DNA from: Eunapius fragilis
Lineage: Eukaryota > Porifera > Demospongiae > Spongillida > Spongillidae
DNA: 64,000 nucleotides
Assembly (NCBI GenBank): GCA_963681505.1
Contig: OY811978.1
Span: 6,494,586-6,558,585, forward strand
Reading direction: 5' to 3'
Shown piece by piece: positions 42,001-53,270 of this stretch. The notes beneath the pieces are model-generated. The model did no database searches. It worked only from the letters and a program-made list of their open reading frames with translations, and was not told the DNA's origin. Position numbers and translations under genes: made by a program. Positions within the stretch are counted from its first letter, which is position 1. Every line of letters starts with the position of its first letter.

Positions 42001-45000
42001 CAAAATGTCCCTCAGGAGGTTATCCCGTGTGACCACAAAGCCCCTATGTCTGCATGAGACCACGTGGAGCCCCAGAGGGTCAAGGATGGTGTCTGGCATA
42101 CTATATATTATCGTTTTGATGTATTGCAATTTACTTTTCATACTGGCAATCAGCAGTATTTGTAGGAGCAAATACTGTCAATATTGTGATACCCCATTTG
42201 TTCCATAACCCAGTGGCAGTGCACTGGCTCTCATTGTGAGTGGTTGTTTTTAAACCCACTCTCTGTCTGATTCCAGCTGTGTTGCATAAGCAAGTGGCAA
42301 TTTTTATGATTTCCATATATTATCGTAGCTTTCAAATGATTGCTATGTACGTATCTGATTGCTATGTTGCTATGTTGTGCGATAATTAATAGGTTGCTAC
42401 GTGCACATTGTTATAGTCTAAATTGGTTAGACACTGAGTCTTTGGGATCCATGTGATTTATAAACATTGGTCTGTTGAGCAAGGAGTTAAAATGACCAGA
42501 ATGTTTTATTCAATACCATGTACATGTATCAACATTGATGCTCCTTCCTATAATATTGCATTGGGTCCCTTTTTGCGGCAAAAATCCAGGCATATAGTAT
42601 GAAGACATGCTTAATACATACATGTCCTCCAGCTATGGCCTGCTATATCTGATAAAATCATCTGTTTTTTTTTTCTGTTTTGACAGAGAGAGCTGCAAAT
42701 GGGGAGTATGGGGTTACCCAGCAATTCAGAAACATCATGGGATATGCCATTATCTACCACATATTGCACCTTGAACACTTTAATTATAAAACACAAGGGT
42801 ATATTAATTTTTAATTGTGCTGGGAACGTCAGTTTCAGAAAGTGGGTCATTTAATACTTGCCCAATTCATCTAACATTTTATTTTTTGGCACAGGGCTAC
42901 CTAAAGAGATGCAGGGAACATCCCAAACTGTTTGCTCCAGGGGAAATTAAGTTGATCTTTGGCAATATTGAGCTTATCTATGAGTTCCAGAAAAGCTTCT
43001 TGACTAAACTGGAGAAGGAATTTAATAAGGAACAAATGGAAGACGTATTGATTGGTCAATTTTTTGTTGAAAATGTGAGTTTGACTCTCCCTTCCCTCTT
43101 CCACCACTCCCATTGGAAAAAGGGCTCATATTTAAATGTACATCCACTTAAATGCGTCTGCAAAACATTTTATTAAGACTATGTTAGAGTACCATTTTAT
43201 TTCCTTAAATGTTCGCAGGAGCTTACAGTTATAGAGATTCGACCCTTTAAACACTATCCATTATTTTCCTTGGGGTGGAGGGGTGGGGGCTTATCTGTAA
43301 TACTTTATGGTACATGTTAAACACTATCCTTTTTCCCATGGGAGTGGAGGTAGTGTGGCTTATCTGTGATACTTTACGGTACATGTTATGATTTGATGTA
43401 AACTCTTAAGGTGCTATTGTACTGCTTGTATTGATGACTTTTGCATCAGAAAGTGCTTATCAAGTATTACAAAAGCCTCAGCAATGATGCAAATGTTCAC
43501 CTATATAGACCTCATTTATGTCACAAACCATACGTGCCCAGTAAAATTGCCCTTCTGGAGTTATAATTTTATCATTATAAAATTGTTTATGTTACATAAA
43601 TCAATAATATACACTACCTTTGCAACCATACAATGCTCTCCTTTTTGAAGGAATGGGTAGATAGACATTTTTATTAGCATTGTAATGATACATGTTATAT
43701 GACATGATCATGCACGGTCAGCAGAGATATTTGTTTATTTGTGCTAAAAAATGATGCCATTTTATTCATGAAGCTACTTAACATTCGATTTCGATGCTCA
43801 TCAAACCTAGCAGGCTATAAAATTCTTTTGGTGTATAAGTACCTTCACTTATCATCAGGCCTTACTAATATACTCCCTGAGTCTAGCCAATTCCAAAACG
43901 TAAGAGAAAATCAACGTTAAATCATTAATCACTCAAGTATATAGCTTTAAACGTTGAACTAGGGACTGTTGGAAATAGGATGGACAATAAACATGCTGTG
44001 TTATTGAGCCTTTGTGCTCTCTGATAGACTTTGGTTTTGTGCAATGCCTCTGTCTATTTTGTGTTTGTTAGATATGTGAGCATTTCTTGTGTTCTTTGGT
44101 GTACATGTGTGTCTTACTGTATGTTTATATAGGGCCAAAGGAACCCATTTTAAAGCTACTAAGGCTACTTTGTTCATCCTATGCCTGGTTGTTGACTTAA
44201 TACATATGGAATGCATGATCACATTGGCCTGCATGTTCCATACCATGGTGGGAAATAAAAGTGTAATATCATTTAGAGGTTCCTGAAAGCTGATGTTGAT
44301 GTAGCAAGACAGTGTACATCTAGAATTTTTTTTGTTCAAAATGTCTTGATTTTATTGGCTTGAATTTATTTAACTAATTCGAATGGTTCATTAACATATA
44401 TTTCTAAGGTATGTAGTCTATTACTAGTGCTATATAGCTATGTACTTTAATCTTACAAGTTCATTGTTAGTTGAAGATATTAATTTAATGAATTATATAT
44501 AAACATTACAATAATATACACCTGTTCTATATGCATATGTCTAAAACTCACAAATCAGTTATGCTGCCTCAAGAAGAAGCCACATTAGGAGAGCCCTTGC
44601 GTTTCAGCGTACCGAGATCAGGTTGAGGTGACTGTAAAGTTCGGCAACCACCTTTTACATTGTAATTGTTTATTTTGATTTGATTTTAACTAATAAATCA
44701 CAACAAATATAAATACAAATCTGATAAGGTTACAAATCATTTGGCTATTATCTTATATTCAAAAATATCCTGGCCACCTTTGGTTTTAAACCACTGTGCA
44801 TAAGCTGTGCATAAGCTCCACTACATCAAACTTAGTATATGCCACCAGCAATGCAGTTGAATGAACCTGGAGTTGGTAAACATAATGAGAGAGTAGGTGT
44901 GAGAGAGGCTATGCTGCTTCTTGTCAGGATATATAGGACAGTGTCCAGCAAAATCACACTTCTGTATAGTTTTTAAAATTTTCAAATTTTTTCATTTTCC

Positions 45001-48000
45001 GTGAATTCCAAAGAGCTTCTATCAAATGGTCCTTATGCATCCTAAATTGGACTATCCATCATAAAGTTATTAGGCACTGAATTTATAATTAGCCGCACAT
45101 ATCAATATGAGTATTACTTTTCTTTTGCTTGTCCTGGAAAATTTGTACGGGTTGTCCAGCAAAATCACCCTTCAGGTTAGTTTTTAAAGTTTTCAAATGT
45201 TTTCATTTTCCATGAATTCCAAAGAACTTCTATCAAATGGTCCTTATGCACCCTAAATTGGAATGATTATCCACCATAAAGTTATTAGGCACTGAATTTA
45301 TAATTAGCCATTCATTTCAATGCGACTGTTACTTTTCTTTTGCTTGTCCTGGAAAATTTGATAAAGTATCATAAGGGTGATTTTTCTGAGCACTGATCCA
45401 TGTATTATAAGTATGCAAGGAACATTTTAGTTACCTTGAAGCTTACAATTTCACTTCCTTCACTTCATCAACATCATGCATATTGATTTGTATTTGTCTG
45501 AACATTTTTAATTCAGCCCCTGTATCAACTGCAATTCATCCAAGCATTACTATTAAGCAGAAATGATTTACTGGTGCTAACCAGGCACATGAAATGCACA
45601 CACACCTGGAAGGTTATAGAATTATCTATAAAGACTATTATTCTGTACATTGTGTACGTTTTGTTGAAATACTACTGAGCTGAATCCTGGGACTGGGCAT
45701 GCCCGTTACATGGGTAGAGAATGGTTTTTGAGACTGATGTGAGCGTTAGTTATTCTCTACTACCAATGTAACATGCACGCCCAGTCCCAGCATTCAGCTC
45801 AGTAGTCAGAATGCTATTTCAACAGAACGTACACAATATATAAAATAATAGTCTTTCTAGATAATTATATAACCTTCCAGGTGTGTGTGCATGTCATGTG
45901 CCTGCTTAGCACCTTAGGTGTGAACTTGCTAGCACTACACTGATGAGCTTGCCAAATATAGACACATGTAACTAAAACATAAACTGATATGTAAAATGGT
46001 GACAATATATAACTAAACAACTTGTTCTTAGCTCTCACATTCAAAAAAAAAACTCTTCCAAATAGCCACGTGGGGTACAAAGTCCTTGCCCAGTTAAAGG
46101 ATTATCTTTGACCCTCTGTTATTACATTCCATGGCTGCATTTTCAATCTGTACTGGTAGTGTGTCACATACCGAGCTGTTTGGCTGTGACAAGCTGCTGC
46201 AAAGACAGCCAAAGAAGTTAATAGGGTTATAGAATTATCTACAAAGGCTATTATTCTATATAGCATGTTCTGTTGAAATAGCATTCTGACAACTGAGCTG
46301 AATCCTGGGACTAGGCGTGCGCATTACATAAGGATGTGCCACAAGCTCCCTGTTTTTACGCAAAGACATGGATCATATTATAATAGAGGCTATCCAGTAC
46401 ATGGTTATACCAGAACATGTAACTTCTTTGGTTAGTAAAAGAATCACTGCCAGTAAAAGGATAAGTAGGGATCTTGCCCTGGAGATTAAACATTAATGAT
46501 ACTAGGAAGTTTACATTATCCACACCCACAATCGATGAATATGCAGTTAGTAATGAGTATACATTAGTAATGACATCATCAACTGAAGTAAAGCAGTAAA
46601 ATATGAAAATGCCAATGCTAAGGCAGGCACATGAAATACTGTCCATCTTTACTTATATAGTCAATCTTATCATCCTGTCATAGACTAATTTGTACCACTT
46701 GTTCTATGGTTACGATGGCTCAGGACCCCTTGATGTATTGGTACTAGTTTATATGGGGCAACATTTTTGATAATGGTGTATTTATTCACTATAGAGTGAA
46801 CTGTCCCTGCTACAAATCTAATCTCAGACCCTTACAAAATGAACCAGATGATGGAGTTGCACATGTTATTAGTGTAATTAGAAGGATGCACTTGACACTT
46901 ACAATGAACCATTTTAGCGATTTGGTGAGCTGAACATGCATGACATATGCAGTATTTAATAAATGCCACAACTACATGTATATGGGACAGTGTCCAGCAA
47001 AATCACTCTAGACTTCTGGGTAGTTTTCATATTTTCCTTGAACTCCAAAGAGCTTCTATCACATGGTCCATATGAATATGTACACTGTACTTGTGTGTGT
47101 GTGTGTGTGTGTGTCTGTGGGTGTGTGTATGTGTGTATGTGTGTGTATGTGTGCATGCGTGGTGGGTGCTCATGTGTTTATGTTTATAGGATGATCTCTA
47201 TGTATGTTGGAAGATATGATATGATATTGCCAGCAAGTGTATTATATTCAATGCACATGTCTTTGTAGGTGGAACACTTTTATGCTCTTTACACTGAGTA
47301 CTGTGAACACTACCCACATTCAAACCATGCGATGGACTTGCTGACACTCAATGACCAGTATGCTTATTTCTTTGAGGTGAGTTGTAGTGAACTTGCAATT
47401 GGTAGTCCGTTGGTCAAGTGCTGTTGCCTTCTACCATAAGAGTTGCAGGTTGCTGCGAAACCTCGACACATCACTGGAAGAATGCTTGATAACCCCTTTG
47501 AAGAAAATAAGGAGATATCCCATGCAACTATCTGTGTGTGGTGCTATTGTCGTGTTATATGTCATGTATTGGGGTGCTGTTGGGGCAGTGGTATGGAGCT
47601 AATTTGGTACAGTATGTGTGACGTGGAGCAAATCCTTGGATCTACATGTACATATACATGTGTTTGTGTTATGTGTTCATTTGCTGAACATAGCATTTTC
47701 CTCTTTCACATATTCATGACATGTTGCATGTACATTGTTGAACTGAACTGTATGCTGTTTAAGTCCTCTACCCCACCCCATCTATCTTTCATATGCCCTA
47801 CCCCAGGAGCTGCTCAAATGTACTAGTGTGGACCATCTCATTCATGGAGACATTGAAGATGCACATAAAGTCATGAAGGGTGTCTCCCAGCTCATTGACA
47901 AACGGAAAAGGAGGCTAGAGAAGGTCACCACAATCGCAGAGTGGCAGGAGACCATTACCAATTGGAAAGTGTGTGCACAACTGTAGTTGTGATCATGCAT

Positions 48001-49518
48001 GTATTGTTAAGCTAAATGGTGATTAGTACATAAGCCCTGGTTGAGAGGGATGAGATTCGACACCCCTGTTCTGCAAGTGGGTAATAAAGCTGGCATTAGC
48101 TCTAGGGGGTTATGATTTAATATGTGTATATGTTATATTGTAGATATACATGGTGATGTTATAAATATTATGGTGTTAGCTTGAGCTGTGGAAATCAGCA
48201 TAGATCAAAACTGGGATGATTACCTCATTATCATGACATCATTAAATTATTTGCAGGAAGATGACATTTATAAGAATAGTACGGAGCTGATATACTCAGG
48301 AGTGCTGCACAAGATTTCACGAGGCCGTTCCCAGGAGAGGCACTTCTTCCTTTTTGATCATCAGATTGTATATTGCAGAAAGGTGTGTACAATTTGCAGC
48401 ATAAAAACTGCATGCCGTGCTGTACCCATGCACATAGCATGGAGAGAGAATCATATCCCCAATTAATGGATTTTAGAAATTGGAGCACGATCATGAACTT
48501 CAATGCTATGTCTTGTTATAAATATGCAGGATGCAATAGGAGGAAAGCTCACATATAAGGGCAGGCTATCTTTAGACAACTGTGACATCGTTGACCTTCA
48601 AGATGGCATAGGTGAGGATGAGTCCCTCCCATTTTGCATCCAAACCAACCACACCCACCATCCAAATCCTGACCTCTTCAACCCCTGTAGCATTCTATGG
48701 TGGTGCAGAAGTCAAGTATGCCTGGAAGATGAGCAACAGAACCAAAAACAAGTGGTATGTGCTCTATGCCAAGAGTGCTACTCTCAAGAATGAGTGGATG
48801 GATTCCTTCCAGAGGGAAAGGGATAGAGTCAGAGAAGATAGTGAAAATGGTGTGTACATAGAATTCAAACTCAGTTCTTCACTAAGGACTAATCGAAATG
48901 CATGACAGAGGAGGTAGAAGGGAGGTTAACCCTGCCTTCCTCCTCCCCCCCGCCCCCCAATCCCCTTATAGATTGCTTCTGTCTTTTTATAACTCCACTC
49001 ATACAGTATTTGACAGCCACAACTTTGTGTGGTGGTGGTAGTTTATTCTGAAGTACTGTAAAGTAATAATGGACACTTCAAGATGCAGGATGGGGAGCTT
49101 ACATAAATTTCCCTAGCCCCCTCCCCCCCCCACACACACCCTCCTTAATTCATTTGTTTAACCCCTTGTGTATTTGCCCCTTTAAGAGCTGGGGCCTATC
49201 ATAGGGTTTGCCTTGGGGCCCAGGTAGGCTTTTGGCAACCCAGTGCACAATGCACTGGCCCATCTTATGATGGGAGCATTGACCACAATGGGTGAATTAT
49301 GTATCTTTGGGGCTAATTTTTTCCCCCCATGGTTGCTTTTGATGTGTAATCTAAATAATCATGCACTATGTCTGTGCTGTTTATTTTTATGCATTTCTCA
49401 CATCTATTTGTGTGATTAGGTTTCCATATCCCACTGACGACAAAAAAGGCTGCTGTAGCATTGATCAATGCCACAGCTTCTGACTGGCAAAAGAAAAAGA
49501 ACTACCCTATGACCAATG
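39085..49518 (+). CDS. Collybistin/Asef-like RhoGEF: N-terminal linker, DH and PH exons
   Basis: Exons by eye: 39085-39283, 40088-40360, 42895-43074, 47269-47376, 47441-47533, 47807-47968 (DH); 48257-48382, 48530-48611, 48691-48849, 49420-49518 (PH and tail). All have GT/AG borders and compatible phases. The first two encode an acidic, Ser-rich linker. The DH domain has LDLERTYVSCLTDIVEGYL, KLIFGNIELIY, YTEYCEHYP, YFFESCRLLR, LITPLKKIRRYPMQLSELLK and DKRKRRLEK. The PH domain has ELIYSGVLHKIS, FFLFDHQIVYCRK and YKGRLSLD. By memory the closest family is ARHGEF9 (collybistin)/ARHGEF4 (Asef)/SPATA13, activators of Cdc42/Rac; even the post-PH E-R-x-R-V-x-E-D and KKA-A-x-LINA tail match. No SH3 exon was found; the 5' end is not in view. 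DH domains catalyse GDP release from Rho GTPases; PH binds phosphoinositides. Confidence 0.85.
41460..41590. repeat. TGGCACTTAGAATCCC direct and inverted repeats in intron
   Basis: Three direct copies of CTGGCACTTAGAAT(C/T)CC at about 41525-41585 and inverted copies (GGGGGATTCTAAGTGCC) at about 41482-41500. Together they form an imperfect hairpin cluster in the intron after the first DH exon. Confidence 0.75.
41754..42171 (-). pseudogene. LINE ORF2 C-terminal remnant in RhoGEF intron
   Basis: On the minus strand: LDPLGLHVVSCRHRGFVVTR (a D-x-L-G-x-H-x-x-x-C pattern typical of the tail after LINE reverse transcriptases), RDNLLRDILAGF, then after a frameshift GWDRGQPAAFDVTVTS, LNFTEAATQAAEQRKH and ND. 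The tail overlaps the motif seen at 2710-2994, so both come from the same LINE type. It is antisense to the host gene. Dead: frameshift, missing polymerase core. Confidence 0.65.
44942..45360. repeat. Tandem duplication, unit 211-215 bp
   Basis: TGTCCAGCAAAATCAC starts at 44942 and again at 45153. Each unit ends GCTTGTCCTGGAAAATTTG (45145 and 45360). Differences include point changes and a 4-bp indel (TTGGACTATCC versus TTGGAATGATTATCC). A partial third copy, TGTCCAGCAAAATCAC... CAAAGAGCTTCTATCA, lies at 46984-47075. Confidence 0.85.
45573..45913. mobile_element. Palindromic element (long inverted repeat)
   Basis: Left arm 45573 to about 45725 and right arm about 45745-45913 are inverse copies: GGTGCTAACCAGGCACATG versus CATGTGCCTGCTTAGCACC at the ends, and GAGCTGAATCCTGGGACTGG versus CCAGTCCCAGCATTCAGCTC near the centre. 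The loop is about 20 bp. A half-copy without its partner arm lies at about 46220-46330. No coding capacity. Confidence 0.85.
47377..47440 (+). other. 64-bp minimal intron in DH domain
   Basis: Donor GAG|GTGAGT and acceptor CTACCATAAG|AGT. The acceptor is chosen over the nearby TTGCAG because only it keeps the frame (YFFE|SCRLLR), which agrees with the conserved YFFEACRLL segment of the Asef/collybistin family. A 79-bp intron occurs at 48612-48690. Confidence 0.7.
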
Positions 49519-51217
49519 GTTAGTTTATCACTGAGATCATGTGTCTATTAATAATCCCTGAAGTGGGCTGGGGTGTCCCTAATGTACCAAAGGTGCTAGA
49601 AATAAGGATATTATTAAATACATATAAATAATCAAATATGGGACAGATCATGTGAAAATGATAATAATATGAAGTTATAAAATGGTCAAAATAAATTAAC
49701 TGTCCATAATAAATTAACTTTTTATTTAGAATCCATTAGTTCATTCCATTTTGATAAAACTAATTCCAAAGAAGAGCAGGGCAAAATGTTTATACTCAAT
49801 TACCATGGTTTCTTGTACAAACCAAATTAAACTCTCCTGGTAAAAGATATGGCAGGTTTGAACCCTAGGGACGTTGCAGCATTGGCACAAGCTAACGTAA
49901 GACCCCAAAATCTATTTTACCACAGCAGTATGGTATAGCATTAAGTGTTGAGAATTAGAAGTCAATTGCATTTCCCGTTCAGGAGATGTATGTAATCTCC
50001 AATTGTCCATATTTAAAGAGCATGGCACTTACATGAGGACAATGCTAAAGTATAAAAGCAATGGCATCTGCTTGATGGCTAGAATTATTATTGATCGAAA
50101 GTACAATTGGTCACATGACTAAAGTAATTTTATCACGTCAAATCCTTATAAGGAAATTGAAGTGTTAAGTTGGAATCAATAAAATTTGAATGACTGAGCA
50201 GTACCATTGAACTTCATCTTTATTGTGCTGCAATTGACAATGGCAAAGCCAATGGTGCAAACTGTGCTTACTGAGGTCAGAGGTGACTACCAAATCAATA
50301 ATGTATTTTTTAATAATGAAATTCTATCAAAGCATGACAAAACTTCAATTGCTGAAAGAACGAAAGAATTAGATAATGCTCAATCATTCAGCTTTCTTAA
50401 AATATAATCTAATAGTAGTTTTTTGGTCATAATATACTGTGCCAAAGAAAAGACTGACACTACCACTAGAATAGATGGACATGAAAAAACTAGTTGTTCT
50501 TGATATAATTCATATCATCAATGTTAAAAAGGAGTGACCTTTGCACAACAATAAGGTGCTCTTAGTTACTCTTCTTCATGGTAATTTAGTTCACAAAAGC
50601 ACATCCTTAATTAAGGATGCTAACTGCACTTTAATAAGGACGATGAGCTAGAGATTAGTGAATCATTTTAATACATGTAACTTTATTTATTCACGAAGCA
50701 CAGTTTATTTGTGAACTGTCCAATCATATTATATAATATAGGCAAGGGATCATTTTCATGAGAGCTCTCCAAAATAAATAAGCACACTACTCCAGGGTTT
50801 CTATGATGGGGGGGGGGGGGGGGGGGGGAGGGCGGGGGGTTGTGTGTTAGTTTAATCCATACGTACAATGAACCTGAATATTAATATGCATATTGTATTC
50901 TTTATTTGTTTAAAATGCAATTTTGAGTTTTTGTCTACTTCTGTTTAGGTGCTAACTATAGGTATGTAATTGTGTATGCAGCATCTGCTATTATTATATT
51001 GATAATTTTATACTGATAGATCTGAGGCATATGGTCATGGTGAATTCTTACGACTGAAGATTTTTTTTCAATTGTAGCAATGTATGCATCTTGCACGCGA
51101 ATGGTCTAATTTCATGTATTGTGCCAGAACCAGTTCCACTATACCTAAACATGATGTTTGATTATAATTGGGCATAACATATGATCACATCTTTCCATTC
51201 ATTCAACACTTTCCTAG

Positions 51218-51496
51218 CTCCATCTGCTCCAATTGGGTTGAGAGCAGATCGCATCGGTACTATGTCAATGTTGATATCTTGGCTGGAGCCACATCGATTA
51301 AATGGTATTATTAAAGGCTATGAAGTTAGCTTAACTTCACCTGATGGTCGCATTGCTGTTGACGTTGCTGGGGAGACTACCAGTACTGAACTGACTTCTC
51401 TCAGACCACATACCAAGTATACAATATCTGTAAGGGCCAAGACAGTGGAGTTTGGGGACTATAGTACTCCAGTTATCATAAGCACGCTAGATGATG
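51218..51496 (+). CDS. Fibronectin type III exon of the RhoGEF gene
   Basis: A 279-bp exon, phase 1 at both ends (acceptor TTTCCTAG, donor GATGATG|GTGAGT), encoding one complete FN3 domain: APSAPIGLRADRIGTMSM, the core Trp in ISWLEP, GIIKGYEVSL, and the tyrosine-corner segment HTKYTISVRAKT. Being symmetric (1-1), it is a classic shuffled module. Its entry phase matches the G left by the preceding exon ending at 49518 (ATG ACC AAT G). FN3 domains in cytoplasmic proteins mediate protein contacts. FN3 is not part of collybistin or Asef, so it is a lineage-specific addition. No second FN3 was found. Confidence 0.85.
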
Positions 51497-52309
51497 GTGA
51501 GTATAATGATATAGTAACTTGTGTTTAATGGTAATGTTCACAAAACCTGCTGCATATGTTCATGTGTCTTCACTAAATATACGTCCTTATATTTAGTATC
51601 AGATATTGGGTATTGTGCACATGTGTAAATAATTGACATATCTGTTTATATGCCAATATTTACTTAAGTACATAAATGTTCAGATACAACTACAGTTTGG
51701 TCACACATTAGTGTCCTGCCATATTTAGGCTGCTTGCCCAATTATGGAGTAATGTTAACCCTTTAATCTCCGGATTTGGGAGAAAAGCCCTAGGAAGTCC
51801 TAGATCTAGGATGCTAATAAAGTGCGATTATTCAAGTGTATTATGTGTGCATGTGTATGAGAATAATTAAACCATCTCATTACACATTTAAAACATGAAG
51901 CAATATATTCTAAAAATAAGATTTTCAGTTCAAGACATGCCAAGTACAAGGGTGGGTTTGTGTAGCTAATACTATGGTTCAAAAACCTTTTTCTTCACTT
52001 CATCAAATCCATGTGGACCTACATGTATATGGCTGTCTCAACATTTCCCTAATGAAAGGACAAGCTGATATTTAATTAATTATGTGTTGAATATTGCTTA
52101 CACCTAATCCTATGGAACAGTTCACATAAAAATTCCTCTGGTTTATACATCATGTATAAGCACTTATTACAATGTTCTGTGTTGAAATTGATTAATGCTA
52201 TCACCTTCTTATTTACAACATATCATCCCGGGCCACCTATATTCTATCATAGAATTTATTTTTGTCCCTTTGTTCGTTCTTCTTGCTATTAATAGTGCAT
52301 TACTCCATG

Positions 52310-53270
52310 GGGTTAGATGTTTTCTAGCAGGAGTGTTCAAATCACTTCAAAATAATTAGATATGTAGAGGAGTCCTGTCACTTAAGTGGGGACAGCATCG
52401 AGGATGGTTAAATGAAATGAAAATATCATGGTCCATGCACAAGTAAATAGGTTTTCTATTTGCTATATTGGGATAATGTTTTATCTGATTTTAGAGCGTC
52501 AAACTTTCAATTTAAACAATGGTTATCATTAAAATGTAATATTTTAGACTCAATTTGGTACTTTTGTAGAAAATGGTATTTTCAAGTGAGCCTTGAGTCT
52601 TGAGTTCTCCCTGGAAATGATAATTTTCTCTTAAATAGTGCAGTTGTGAACCAGCTTATATTTATTCTTTGTTTTTGTTACTTAAGCTATGTAAAAAGAG
52701 TAAAAATCATGTACTTTGAGAATGGAACACAGAAAACATGCATTAAAATGCTATGGATGCCTCAAATCCCATAGAAACTGATTAAAGTGGAAAAATCAAC
52801 CTGATGCCAAATTGAGTCCAAGATATTCAATTTAAATTTTTAACTTGAAACATTGAAGCTCTAAACAGTGATAAAATCAGAGAAACGTTTTATCTCTATA
52901 TCGCAGATTTAAAAGGCTATCTATTAATGCATGGACCACTATATTTCTGCTTTTAATATGACTGTCACATTGCAATATACTTCCTGGATGCTGTCCACCA
53001 CTATAATGTTCTCTACCCAATACATTTATTTTGCAAAGTGGTTGCACAGTTTCACGCTTATTTCATGCCAGTGATTTAGGCACCAGAGCCTCCCATACAC
53101 TGCGGGGGATGCAGTGAGCCTAAATATGTGGTGCAAAATGACCTGTACAAGAAAATGTGCATGCACAGCTATATCTTAGATTTGGGTAGAGTAAAAATTA
53201 ATGAACTTGACAAGTCAGTAGCTACAACCCATGAAGCGATTTAAACACTCCTGCAAAAGGTTATATATGT
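52310..53270. mobile_element. Fold-back element, copy 3, interrupted
   Basis: The left arm (AGGAGTGTTCAAATCACTTC... GAGTCCTGTCACT) and right arm (GTTGCACAGTTTCAC... AGCTATATCTTAGATTTGG... GCGATTTAAACACTCCTGC) correspond to the arms of the copies at 30496 and 38301 but are more diverged. It is split at 52385 by a MITE and is therefore the older insertion. Confidence 0.65.
52385..53002. mobile_element. MITE related to the Tc1-like element at 60344
   Basis: Inverted ends: AGTGGGGACAGCATCGAGG at left and CCTGGATGCTGTCCACCACT at right. GACAGCATCCAGG is also the start of the TIR of the 60344-63320 transposon, and inner landmarks correspond (GGTCCATGCA, TTTTAGACTCAATTTGGTAC). A TA dinucleotide adjoins both ends, as expected for Tc1/mariner-type insertion. 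It has no transposase and was probably moved by a relative of that element. Confidence 0.75.

Larger units (their letters stand above)
43075..47268. other. 4.2-kb RhoGEF intron with repeats
   Basis: No exon with proper phase was found here; the flanking exons join directly within the DH domain (VEN|VEHFYAL). It contains the 211-215 bp tandem duplication (44942-45360), a palindromic element (45573-45913), diverged third copies of both (46984-47075 and about 46220-46330) and a TG-rich microsatellite near the 3' end. Confidence 0.7.

Noticed and set aside
46956-47268. Frames over the TG-rich tract (poly VCVC or THTH)
   Set aside because: Simple-sequence translation of a microsatellite.
47451-47533. 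Alternative acceptor TTGCAG at 47450 for the fourth DH exon
   Set aside because: It shifts the frame and loses the conserved CRLL...LITPL segment; the acceptor at 47440 keeps both.
48612-48690. Read-through of the 79-bp stretch in the PH domain as coding
   Set aside because: It has good GTGAGG and CTGTAG borders, and removing it restores a continuous PH domain; the read-through frame inserts unrelated residues.
50207-50407. 66-residue plus-strand frame inside a RhoGEF intron
   Set aside because: No flanking splice sites in the right phase and no family resemblance; the exons on both sides join without it.
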